Positions 1-5,876 of a stretch of 6,620 nt of DNA are shown in pieces. The notes under the pieces were generated by a model, which was given only the letters and a program-made list of their open reading frames with translations, ran no database searches and had not been told where the DNA came from. Where the stretch lies: positions 1 to 6,620 of the forward strand of contig JAYUJY010000078.1 in assembly GCA_043764895.1 (NCBI GenBank). Direction: 5' to 3'. The DNA is from JAAFJU01 sp043764895. GTDB taxonomy: Bacteria; Cyanobacteriota; Cyanobacteriia; Leptolyngbyales; Leptolyngbyaceae. A program made the translations under genes and the position numbers. Positions within the stretch are counted from its first letter, which is position 1. Each line of letters opens with the position of its first letter.

Positions 1-56
1 GCTATCCATGGAACAGTCTCTTTTGTTGTATGACTGTACTTTAAGCCTTGGATAGC
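1..56. repeat. Nested imperfect inverted repeat
   Basis: An 8-base arm GCTATCCA (1-8) is repeated in inverted form as TGGATAGC (49-56), with two more pairs at 10-11/46-47. An inner pair ACAGTC (13-18) and GACTGT (32-37) encloses a 13-base loop. The whole could fold into a two-step hairpin. It lies just upstream of the start-less part of the DUF3644 frame, so it may be an end of a small mobile element or a decayed terminator. There is no T-run after it, and the window edge hides anything further left. Nothing else in 1-124 looks like a gene. Confidence 0.4.
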
Positions 57-124
57 TTTCCTCGCCACTACCCGCCCAAAACTGTCCGGACTGTTGTTAC
101 AATAGACCTTCTCTAGAAAATAGA

Positions 125-1078
125 ATGGATGCTTTTGTTGTATGTTTTTGTAATGCTTGGGAACAACTTCTTAAAGCATTCCTAATTGAGAAGAAAGGAG
201 AAGATTTTATTTTCAGAAAAAACAGTAGTTCTGGGAGAATTCGAGAAACAATTTCACTTAGAGAATGTTTAAATGCGCTTTATAAAACTGACGACGTTGT
301 CCGTAAAAATATTGAAAAGATAGTATATTATCGTGATCAGGCAGTTCATTTGTTGATGCCAGAAGTGCAGGGAATTATGTCTAGGGTATTTCAATCTGGT
401 GTTTTAAATTATTCTACGGCATTTGAAGAATTTACTGAGCAGGCTTTCATCTCATCAAGTCATGCAGGCATGTTGTCTTTGGTCGGAAATCTTAAGAGTC
501 CTTCTATAGTGGCACTTCAAAATAGCTATGGAAAAGAAATTGGAGAGGAAATATTGAATTTGATTGACGACTTGACTCAAGCGGCTAGAGATGAAGATGA
601 TATTCAGTTTGCGATTCCACTTAACGTAAAACTTATTTTCGCAAAAAAAGACGATAAGGGACATATGATTGAATTAGTGTCAGCAGAAGAGGGGATGGCA
701 GGATTAAAGCGAGCGATCATCGTTGAAAAACCAGCAGATCGACAAAAAACTCACCCTCATAAAGAAAGCGATGCTATCAGAGAAATTAACTCTAGGCTCT
801 ATCAGAAATATTCTGTAGATGATTTAGAGAATAGGCTAGTAGTAAGGAATAAAAAGACACAGAAATTTGAAATAAATACACATTGTTTTCGCGCTGTGGT
901 GGAAAAACTTAAATGGAAAAATGCCGATAACCTATATCACTATGAGAATAAAGATCCTTCATATCACTATTTTTCAGAATCAGCTATTGAAGAATTCATT
1001 AAAAAAATCATGTCAGATACAGAATATTTAAGAAAAGCTAAACAAAGTCTCTCACATTCAAGAAAGAAGAAAAAGTGA
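125..1078 (+). CDS. DUF3644-family protein, HEPN-like, probably 5'-truncated
   Basis: The 317-residue product matches what I know of DUF3644 proteins. It has an N-terminal helix with CNAWEQLLKAFL (residues 9-20), a YYRDQAVHLL segment (68-77), a middle region containing FAIPLNVKLIFAKK, and a C-terminal region with YHYENKDPSYHYFSESAIEEF, followed by a Lys-rich tail. R70-D-Q-A-V-H75 fits the R-x4-6-H motif, with a polar residue after the Arg, of HEPN ribonucleases. The AWE-LLKA helix is also HEPN-like, so an RNase or toxin role is inferred, not shown. ATG 125 is the only start available, but there is no clear ribosome binding site. Family-like residues YNRPSLENR are encoded directly upstream, in frame, at 98-124, and no ATG, GTG or TTG occurs back to the stop at 53-55. 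The gene is AT-rich and has no CGATCG, unlike the rest of the window, which suggests transfer. It stands alone with no co-directional partner. It may be a pseudogene or a shortened but translated form. Confidence 0.75.
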   Translation: MDAFVVCFCNAWEQLLKAFLIEKKGEDFIFRKNSSSGRIRETISLRECLNALYKTDDVVRKNIEKIVYYRDQAVHLLMPEVQGIMSRVFQSGVLNYSTAFEEFTEQAFISSSHAGMLSLVGNLKSPSIVALQNSYGKEIGEEILNLIDDLTQAARDEDDIQFAIPLNVKLIFAKKDDKGHMIELVSAEEGMAGLKRAIIVEKPADRQKTHPHKESDAIREINSRLYQKYSVDDLENRLVVRNKKTQKFEINTHCFRAVVEKLKWKNADNLYHYENKDPSYHYFSESAIEEFIKKIMSDTEYLRKAKQSLSHSRKKKK

Positions 1079-1153
1079 AGCTTAGGAATACATCAATCGA
1101 CTTTATACTTATAATCCCAATATTCTTAAAGTTTAAACCCATAATCTATGAAC

Positions 1154-1246
1154 TATAGCAATTCGACCTCATCTGTGAGACAACTTTTCTTTGAAAGGCT
1201 CTCCCAGAAAGAGTCTGATTCTCACGAATCATGTCGGACTGCTATA
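1154..1246. mobile_element. MITE-like inverted-repeat element, about 93 bp
   Basis: The left arm 1154-1180 begins TATAGCA and ends GTGAGA. The reverse complement of 1220-1246 begins and ends the same way, and 21 of 27 positions match. The TATAGC...GCTATA ends with TA at both tips are consistent with a TA target duplication of the IS630/Tc1 type, which would leave an 89-bp element between the TAs. No coding capacity is present. A smaller hairpin (GATTC/GAATC, 1217-1230) lies in the right arm. It sits between the convergent DUF3644 and toxin genes and could also act as a transcription-stopping hairpin. The rest of 1079-1380 shows no gene. Confidence 0.55.
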
Positions 1247-1324
1247 TATTGTAAGATAATTTGAATGATTGCCCTTATCCGTAGTGGAGAAGATCTCTGG
1301 TCTATCTCGATCGAACTGTTCTAT

Positions 1325-1408
1325 CGCTAGTTCATTCGCCCAGACGATCGCTTTTTCTCAATTCTCCAACCATCGCCTCTCTAATCCAACCCAAAAACCC
1401 TTAACAAC
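1325..1408 (-). repeat. Repeat copy A: toxin 3' end plus downstream flank
   Basis: This stretch covers the last nine or so codons of the toxin gene and about 56 bases beyond its stop. It matches 2082-2161 closely; for example CTAGTTCATTCGCC, ACGATCGCTTTTT and AATTCTCCAAC are shared. It is the intact reference copy. No terminator hairpin is evident in the flank, though the MITE-like element lies further on. Confidence 0.7.
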
Positions 1409-1734
1409 GATCGATCGACCTTTTGCAACTCAGATGTCGTCAACTCGCCGCGCACTCGGACCATTCGTTGCCGATAATCGATCGGACGAGTTTGCAAACA
1501 ATCCGCGATCGATCGCTTACTGAGACCATTCTCAGGAGACGGCTCTAGCGACACATTTGTTCTAATCCGAGCCTTCTTTTCACTCCACTCTGTAATCGGC
1601 ACCACCTGAATAACAGGAACTCGTGCATTGTAACCATCATTCGTCACCACAATACAAGGACGAATCTTCCCCGTCTCAGACCCTTTCGTCGGCTCCAAAT
1701 CAATATCAATCACCTGTCCCCGTCGCAGACTCAT
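1381..1734 (-). CDS. MazF/PemK-type toxin (endoribonuclease)
   Basis: This 117-residue protein is of normal length for the MazF/PemK/Kid fold, whose members cleave mRNA and are held in check by a cognate antitoxin. The conserved core is visible: RGQVIDIDL (residues 5-13), PTKGSE (15-20), KIRPCIVVTND (23-33) and VVPIT (44-48). With the start used here, R25 and T48 fall at the same numbers as the catalytic Arg and Thr of Bacillus subtilis MazF, so the site looks intact. An ATG four codons upstream (1746) is possible. I prefer 1734 because it gives the usual M-x-x-R-R-G N-terminus and its ATG overlaps the antitoxin stop as ATGA, implying translational coupling. The antitoxin is of the Phd/YefM class rather than MazE, a mixed pairing. 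The 3' end and downstream flank are echoed in degenerate form near 2042-2161. Confidence 0.88.
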   Translation of the reverse strand: MSLRRGQVIDIDLEPTKGSETGKIRPCIVVTNDGYNARVPVIQVVPITEWSEKKARIRTNVSLEPSPENGLSKRSIADCLQTRPIDYRQRMVRVRGELTTSELQKVDRSLLRVFGLD

Positions 1735-2009
1735 AACGAATTCCAACCCACAATCGCACTCGCCGTCAGACCTTGCAACTCTAAATCTTCCGCATAAATT
1801 TCTGCATATAGTTGAGCAGACTCATCGAGATCGTCAAACCCATCCGAAATTTTAATCAAGGCTTTCGCACTTCCAAATGTTGGCTTCAGGAGCATTATCG
1901 CCACGATCGTTCCATCATGGCGTGCGATCGTCACCTCTTCACCGCTCACCGCTGCATCAACTAGCTCTGGCAGACGGCTCTGGGCATCCTGTAACGTAAG
2001 GGTTTGCAT
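1731..2009 (-). CDS. Phd/YefM-type antitoxin
   Basis: This 92-residue protein begins MQTLTLQDAQSRLPELVDAA and continues GEEVTIARHDGTIVAIML, the N-terminal DNA-binding and dimerisation fold of Phd/YefM antitoxins. A linker PTFGSAKALIKISDGFDD (residues 43-60) follows; it resembles the G-x-AKG...DDFD segment common in these antitoxins, which wraps the toxin. The acidic tail (61-92) includes LELQGLTASAIVGW and is probably the toxin-neutralising part. The gene is first in the operon and its TGA overlaps the toxin ATG by four bases. Such antitoxins usually repress their own promoter, alone or with the toxin. No good ribosome binding site lies close to the ATG; an AAGGA is present but about 20 bases away. 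Confidence 0.85.
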   Translation of the reverse strand: MQTLTLQDAQSRLPELVDAAVSGEEVTIARHDGTIVAIMLLKPTFGSAKALIKISDGFDDLDESAQLYAEIYAEDLELQGLTASAIVGWNSL

Positions 2010-2034
2010 AAAACTATTGATAAAAGATTTCCTT

Positions 2035-2040
2035 ATTATA
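2035..2040 (-). promoter_or_regulatory. Candidate -10 box of the toxin-antitoxin operon
   Basis: A perfect TATAAT reads on the minus strand 25 bases before the antitoxin ATG. No TTGACA-like -35 lies at 16-18 bases, so this would be a -10-dominated or regulator-assisted promoter. It lies at the edge of a degenerate copy of the toxin 3' end (2042-2072). Confidence 0.4.
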
Positions 2041-2041
2041 A

Positions 2042-2072
2042 CTCAAGCCCAAAAACCCTTTCACAGATCGAC
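2042..2072 (-). repeat. Repeat copy C: degenerate toxin 3' end fragment
   Basis: The 13 bases CCCAAAAACCCTT (2048-2060) are identical to 1390-1402 in the toxin gene. The flanking bases also align on the minus strand: GTCGAT on the 5' side, and GGGCTTGAG against GGGTTGGAT on the 3' side. The reading frame is destroyed. It lies directly before the antitoxin promoter and next to copy B. Confidence 0.5.
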
Positions 2073-2081
2073 TTCTTCCGC

Positions 2082-2161
2082 CGCTAGTTCATTCGCCAAG
2101 ACGATCGCTTTTTCCCAATTCTCCAACTATCTCCTAATCTAGTCCAAACATCCGTAACAAA
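2082..2161 (-). pseudogene. Repeat copy B: remnant of a second toxin gene 3' end
   Basis: On the minus strand a frame ending in SLLRMFGLD-stop (stop at 2134-2136) parallels the toxin end SLLRVFGLD-stop. Eight of nine residues are identical, with several silent base changes, so this was once coding. Beyond the stop, 2082-2133 matches the flank of the intact copy (1325-1380). Upstream of the shared nine residues the frame no longer resembles MazF. The simplest reading is a deleted second toxin gene, left by tandem duplication or recombination. Confidence 0.65.
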
Positions 2162-2216
2162 GATTCTCCGAGGGAAAGGCTTCTGCTCACGTTTTTGTTG
2201 CGGGGACGATCGCGCT

Positions 2217-2465
2217 TCACGTATTTTGTGTGAGCCAATTGCCCTGCTGTTGACCGATCGAAATGCCTTCTTGTTTTCCGCGTTCTTCTGTTGCTGCTTC
2301 CCAGTCTAGAAATGCTTGCGAAAATTCTATGATAATTTTCTGCCCTAGAAAATCATCAATTTCGTCTGACTCAATTTTAACCACGATCGATCACGTCTTG
2401 AAAAAGCGATCGATCGACGGAGAAATAATTTTGCATTGACAATCAACATAGTCAAAATCAACCAT
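2217..2465 (-). pseudogene. Short unknown reading frame broken by an in-frame TGA
   Basis: An ATG at 2465, six bases after the raf1 stop, opens a frame that starts MVDFDYVDCQCKIISP and meets TGA at 2391-2393 after 24 codons. The same frame then continues for 57 codons to a stop at 2217-2219, including KIESDEIDDFLGQKIII, FSQAFLDWEAATEERGKQEG and ISIGQQQG. This composition looks like real protein. The E-R-G-K-Q-E-G...G-Q-Q-Q-G stretch resembles the charged Gly/Gln linker of cyanobacterial Rpn/PD-(D/E)XK-type proteins, but I cannot assign a family. A CGA-to-TGA change would explain the break. It is most likely a decayed C-terminal fragment. Two short peptides, or a new frame with a GTG start near 2387, are less likely. 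Confidence 0.45.
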
Positions 2466-2471
2466 TTCTTC

Positions 2472-3548
2472 TTACTCTTCAAACTGCCACATATCTTTCA
2501 TAAAGGCTTCATCGAGCACCTTCTTTGGACGCATAACTAATATTACTCGACCCAAAATCTGCATCGTAGAGCTTTCATTTAACCACTGAAGTTCCAGTTG
2601 ATCGTTCTCGTTCGCCACTACGAAATAGGTGTCTTCTTTCCAAGTGCGTTCAGCTCGATCGACGATCACCAGCACTTGCTCCGAATCTCCAGGTAATCGA
2701 GTCGGCAAGTCTTCACTCTGGGCAAAAAAGGCGATCGGATCAGACGTATTCCGAATGATCTGATATCCCGGAACCGCGACATAAGCTCCTGTCCCCGAAA
2801 ATCGAACCAACCCAAACGGCTCTTCCGTGTCGTACAAAGGCACCGCTTGCAAGTCAGCTTTCGTCAGCGGCAAAGAGCCAATCACAGGCAACACACTGGG
2901 CAAATCTTCATCGGACTCGATTCGATACACGGGCATCCGAGGCGCTAGTTTTTCAGGGGTGCTCGTCGTGAAGTCCAGCAACAATGCCTCGATTTGTTTG
3001 CGGGCTATTTCCGTCTGGGCATACTTTAGCCCTCGCGCAATTAACAGCGATCGCGCATGTAAATCCGTGGTTTGTTTGGCCGCGCGCCATGCAAAATACG
3101 CCAAGATGTCGCCCGGAGCGCTAGAAAATTCGGTTGCGGGCTGGCTGATGCGCGAGAAGTCCTTCATCGCTTTGCCGACTTCCTTAGCTTCGTCTCGGTC
3201 CATCTTCCGATCGGCAGCAAAGTCAGCAGCAGCAGCACGTTCGACGGGAGAGAGCGATCGAAACTCGTACAGGACGTCTGAGGCTTTGCGATTGAAGAGT
3301 TCTACGGTTTCGGGTTTGACCCCGATGGCAATCATTGATTTGTACACCTGCACGGCCACCATAATCTGATTCTGCTGAATTCCCTCAAACCCAGTGGCCT
3401 CGAAGATTTGCTGGTCGGTGTAGCCTGCTTTTTGTAAGACGACGCAAGCTTCAGCCCACTCGACCCAGGTGCCCATCTTGCGGCGCATTGAGAGCAGGAG
3501 TTGGTCGATTTCTTCTTTCGTAGGAGCAGCAGGGGTTACGTCAGTCAT
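2472..3548 (-). CDS. raf1: Rubisco accumulation factor 1 (Raf1), Rubisco assembly chaperone
   Basis: This 358-residue protein is of the usual length for cyanobacterial Raf1. Raf1 is a cytosolic dimer that clamps newly folded RbcL subunits into the antiparallel dimer and helps build the L8 core before RbcS binds. The N-terminal helical part is plain: GTWVEWAEACVVLQKAGYT (residues 26-44), then IFEATGFEGIQQNQIMVA (48-65). A helical region follows to about residue 192. A linker around 193-205 leads to the beta-rich C-terminal dimerisation domain (from about 206), which ends LDEAFMKDMWQFEE. No break or missing block is seen. The start ATG at 3548 gives the expected N-terminus, though no strong ribosome binding site precedes it. 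It is divergent from tRNA-Ala and not next to rbcL/rbcS in this window. Codon and CGATCG use agree with the genome background, so it is native, unlike some of its neighbours. Confidence 0.93.
   Translation of the reverse strand: MTDVTPAAPTKEEIDQLLLSMRRKMGTWVEWAEACVVLQKAGYTDQQIFEATGFEGIQQNQIMVAVQVYKSMIAIGVKPETVELFNRKASDVLYEFRSLSPVERAAAADFAADRKMDRDEAKEVGKAMKDFSRISQPATEFSSAPGDILAYFAWRAAKQTTDLHARSLLIARGLKYAQTEIARKQIEALLLDFTTSTPEKLAPRMPVYRIESDEDLPSVLPVIGSLPLTKADLQAVPLYDTEEPFGLVRFSGTGAYVAVPGYQIIRNTSDPIAFFAQSEDLPTRLPGDSEQVLVIVDRAERTWKEDTYFVVANENDQLELQWLNESSTMQILGRVILVMRPKKVLDEAFMKDMWQFEE
3047..3054. repeat. HIP1 octamer (GCGATCGC), one of five seen
   Basis: The palindrome GCGATCGC occurs here and at 4066-4073, 4572-4579, 5755-5762 and 6116-6123. 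CGATCG cores occur in many other places. Such abundance is a signature of many cyanobacterial genomes. None is found in the DUF3644 gene (125-1078). Confidence 0.9.
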
Positions 3549-3582
3549 GGGATGGGCACGGCAGAATTCATGAACTGTAATA

Positions 3583-3616
3583 TCTTAAGGCTTGACGGGA
3601 ATTATGTTCTTAAGGC
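3583..3616. repeat. 9-bp direct repeat in the raf1/tRNA divergent region
   Basis: TCTTAAGGC is found at 3583-3591 and again at 3608-3616, 25 bases apart and centred on the palindrome CTTAAG. The pair brackets the putative -35 of the tRNA promoter and lies upstream of raf1. It could be a two-site operator, but no known regulator is recognised. Confidence 0.4.
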
Positions 3617-3621
3617 ATTAT
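3592..3621 (+). promoter_or_regulatory. Candidate promoter of tRNA-Ala
   Basis: TTGACG (3592-3597) and CATTAT (3616-3621) are separated by 18 bases. Transcription would start near 3628, a few bases before the mature tRNA 5' end at 3636. The -35 matches the consensus at five of six positions and the -10 at four of six. Confidence 0.5.
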
Positions 3622-3635
3622 TAAAGATGACATAC

Positions 3636-3708
3636 GGGGTTATAGCTCAGTTGGTAGAGCGCTGCGATGGCATTGCAGAGGTCAGCGGTTCGAGACCGCT
3701 TAACTCCA
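3636..3708 (+). tRNA. trnA-GGC: tRNA-Ala, anticodon GGC
   Basis: All four arms pair. The acceptor GGGGTTA (3636-3642) pairs with TAACTCC (3701-3707), with one G-T. The D stem is GCTC/GAGC, the anticodon stem CTGCG/TGCAG (one G-T) with loop ATGGCAT, and the T stem AGCGG/CCGCT with loop TTCGAGA. The anticodon GGC is at 3669-3671 and reads alanine codons GCC and GCU. The discriminator base is A and the 3' CCA is not encoded, so it must be added afterwards. The gene is divergent from raf1 and convergent with the NACHT gene, whose stop lies 38 bases beyond its end. Confidence 0.95.
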
Positions 3709-3746
3709 TAGTTGGTAGGAATAGGATTTCGATCGGCGATCGGGAT

Positions 3747-5858
3747 TTATGATTTGATTAACTCGAAATGTTCCCGTAATAATTCATGAATGAATCGGTA
3801 ACGTCCACCGACGCGTTGTAACAACCGTAAATCGTGCGCATATTCTAGAAATTGTGCGTAGTTCCAGGGAATCATGCCCCGACGCCAGAGCAAAATGCGC
3901 AAGACCCCATGCTGAATGCAAGGGATGCCTCCAGAAAATAATCCAGATAATAATCCTCCTCCAATTCCAATCCAAAAGGCAAGTCGCCAACTCAGCGATC
4001 CCAATGGAATGAGCAGTCCAATGCCTGCAACGAGCATCGCCATGGGAGTCGCTAGAAGGGTGACGGCGATCGCATTTTGCACGGATTCCCAAATGCCCTG
4101 ATTCGGTTCAGTGCTGCCCCGGACCCCCGCCTGAAGCCCAGAGACGATTCCCATGAAGCAGCCATAGCTAATCCATAGTGCCAGTCCCCACCGCAATCCT
4201 AACCAAAACCCACCGACGAGCCAGTCGTACAAAAACACCACAAATCCCAATACAAATCCCAAGGTCAGTCCCGCGATCAATCCTGTTTTTGCACGGTCCC
4301 AGGACCAGCCTAGGCGGACAGGCTCGATTTCTTCGTTGTCGAGGAGATTTAAAATAGTTTGCAGGAATGGAAGATGGAGTAGGGGAATTTTTTGAAGTTC
4401 ATCGCTCAAAGCCTCTCGGCTATAGACGCCGTAGAAAAATCCGCCCGCTAGCCCGACGATCGTCATGAAGATCTGGAACTCTGCCGCCACTTGCCCAAAG
4501 ACCACCCATCCTACCCCACCTGAAAAAACCGAAATCACCCCGCCGCACATCAACCGATACAGCACCCGATCGCGATCGCTCGGTAGAGATTTGGGCTGAA
4601 TCCGTTCGATTAGAAGTTCGGTTTTGCTTTGGAGTTTGAGCTGACGGGCGAGGCAGTGGAGATAGTGCATCACTTGAGGGCGAGTCGGAGTACGATCGCT
4701 TTTACGAGTGCTTTTTTTACGATCGCTTTTTTGTGCGCTGTTGCGACGTGTAAAGGCATAGTCAATGTAGAGATCCAATAGCTCCTCGCTGGTGCGAATT
4801 TGGCGATCCTGATACACCGTGACCATCATGGTTAAGAGCAGCGGCGATCGGGCCAACGTCCGCAATGCAGGCTGATGCTCAATGTTTCCCCAGAAAGGCG
4901 ATCGACCGACGTCTTCAAGATAGCGCTGGATTTGGCCGTCGGATAGGGGTTTCAAATAAATCGCGCCATTCAACTGCGACAGTCGCTCCTGACCTGCCTC
5001 GTACTCTTCGCTCCGACAGCACACCACGCAGCGCGGATAGCCCGTTTCGGCCAAAAACTGATTGATTCCAACGATCGCCTGTTCCTGTCGGGTCAGACCC
5101 AATTCATTCAACCCATCTAGGAGCAATACCAACTGCTCATCCCGAAGCCACGCATGGGTCGTCGTCGCATCCACGTTGTACAGACGCTTCAACCGTGCGG
5201 TAATCCAGCTCTCTATCGGACCTTCAGTCCAGGTCGATAGCTCCAGCAGCACTGGAATCGGCTCCAATGGATTGAGGGTTGCTTGGGTAGTCAGCGCAGT
5301 GGCAAATTTCAGTAGTTCTGTGGTTTTACCCGATCCTGGGTTGCCGAGAATCAGCAGCTTTCCATTGATCTCAACTTGATTGTACACGTCTAGAAGTGAC
5401 TGCTGCACCGGAACGGCCACGCCGCTTGTATGTCCAGCGATCGTCAAGGTGCGATCGACGGTTTCTGGTTCGGGTGCGAGAAGAAGCGGTTCAGGTCGTC
5501 CGATGGCATTCCCCTGCACCTGAAACCCCATGTCCACCATCACTAAGTTATGCAGCGAGTCTTGGCGGCGGCGGGCATACTCACTCATCACGATGCGCAA
5601 CAACCGAGTTCGGGCGTCTTGGGTGTCGATCGGTGCGGCGAGGGTTGAAGTTGCAGGCTTGAGCAGATCGCGGACCTTTTGGACGGTCTCTAAAAATTTT
5701 TGAATAATTTCGAGTTTGGTCGTCATGACGCTCAAAGTGGCGATCGAAAAGGTCGCGATCGCCCCCGCCACTTTAAACAGAGGACTCTGTGTAAATGTCA
5801 TCCAAGCGGTATGGAGTGTCGCATTCAGCGCAGTAATATCAAATCCACCTAAGTCCAT
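3747..5858 (-). CDS. Membrane-anchored NACHT-domain NTPase (STAND family)
   Basis: This 703-residue protein is a STAND-class switch ATPase. The NACHT core shows a Walker A GNPGSGKTT (residues 172-180), a Walker B LVLLLDGLNEL (243-253) with D248, and a sensor-like VVCCRSEEY (278-286). A likely membrane segment lies at about 23-45. A long insert-like linker, KSDRKKSTRKSDR (377-389), follows the NTPase. About six hydrophobic segments follow at roughly 433-456, 461-479, 525-547, 551-578, 596-619 and 625-648, and then a short conserved-looking soluble tail with WNYAQFLEYAHD and FIHELLREHFELI. No WD40, TPR or LRR sensor repeats are present. Architectures of this type recur in cyanobacteria, and bacterial NACHT proteins include antiphage sensors. 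A defence role and membrane action are inferences. AGGA five bases before the ATG supports the start at 5858. No partner gene shares its operon. Confidence 0.88.
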   Translation of the reverse strand: MDLGGFDITALNATLHTAWMTFTQSPLFKVAGAIATFSIATLSVMTTKLEIIQKFLETVQKVRDLLKPATSTLAAPIDTQDARTRLLRIVMSEYARRRQDSLHNLVMVDMGFQVQGNAIGRPEPLLLAPEPETVDRTLTIAGHTSGVAVPVQQSLLDVYNQVEINGKLLILGNPGSGKTTELLKFATALTTQATLNPLEPIPVLLELSTWTEGPIESWITARLKRLYNVDATTTHAWLRDEQLVLLLDGLNELGLTRQEQAIVGINQFLAETGYPRCVVCCRSEEYEAGQERLSQLNGAIYLKPLSDGQIQRYLEDVGRSPFWGNIEHQPALRTLARSPLLLTMMVTVYQDRQIRTSEELLDLYIDYAFTRRNSAQKSDRKKSTRKSDRTPTRPQVMHYLHCLARQLKLQSKTELLIERIQPKSLPSDRDRVLYRLMCGGVISVFSGGVGWVVFGQVAAEFQIFMTIVGLAGGFFYGVYSREALSDELQKIPLLHLPFLQTILNLLDNEEIEPVRLGWSWDRAKTGLIAGLTLGFVLGFVVFLYDWLVGGFWLGLRWGLALWISYGCFMGIVSGLQAGVRGSTEPNQGIWESVQNAIAVTLLATPMAMLVAGIGLLIPLGSLSWRLAFWIGIGGGLLSGLFSGGIPCIQHGVLRILLWRRGMIPWNYAQFLEYAHDLRLLQRVGGRYRFIHELLREHFELIKS
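4692..4730 (-). repeat. Tandem 12-15 base repeat inside the NACHT gene
   Basis: Plus-strand units ACGATCGCTTTT (4692-4703), ACGAGTGCTTTT (4704-4715) and ACGATCGCTTTT (4719-4730) follow one another in frame. They encode the basic linker KSDR-KKSTR-KSDR. The same ACGATCGCTTTTT string occurs outside this gene at 1344-1356 and 2101-2113. Confidence 0.65.
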
Positions 5859-5876
5859 AAGAATCCTAAACCCGTA

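Noticed and set aside
1381..1746. Toxin start at the upstream ATG (1746)
   Set aside because: The four extra residues MEFV precede the normal MazF N-terminus; the ATGA overlap and the R25/T48 numbering favour 1734.
2827..3369. Plus-strand open frame of 180 codons
   Set aside because: It is antisense to raf1 and its Ser/Ala/Arg-rich translation is typical of a shadow frame.
3728..3745. CGATCGGCGATCG hairpin as a terminator after tRNA-Ala
   Set aside because: The stem is only a CGATC/GATCG pair of the HIP1 type and lacks a proper T-run; chance is likely in this genome.
3636..3746. Integration (att) site at the tRNA-Ala 3' end
   Set aside because: No second copy of the tRNA 3' end was seen in the window, and there is no integrase.
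3501..3752. Plus-strand open frame of 83 codons across the tRNA
   Set aside because: It runs through tRNA-Ala and the divergent promoter region and has no protein-family character.
4692..4730. CRISPR-like array
   Set aside because: The units are 12-15 bases, tandem without spacers, and in frame inside a gene.
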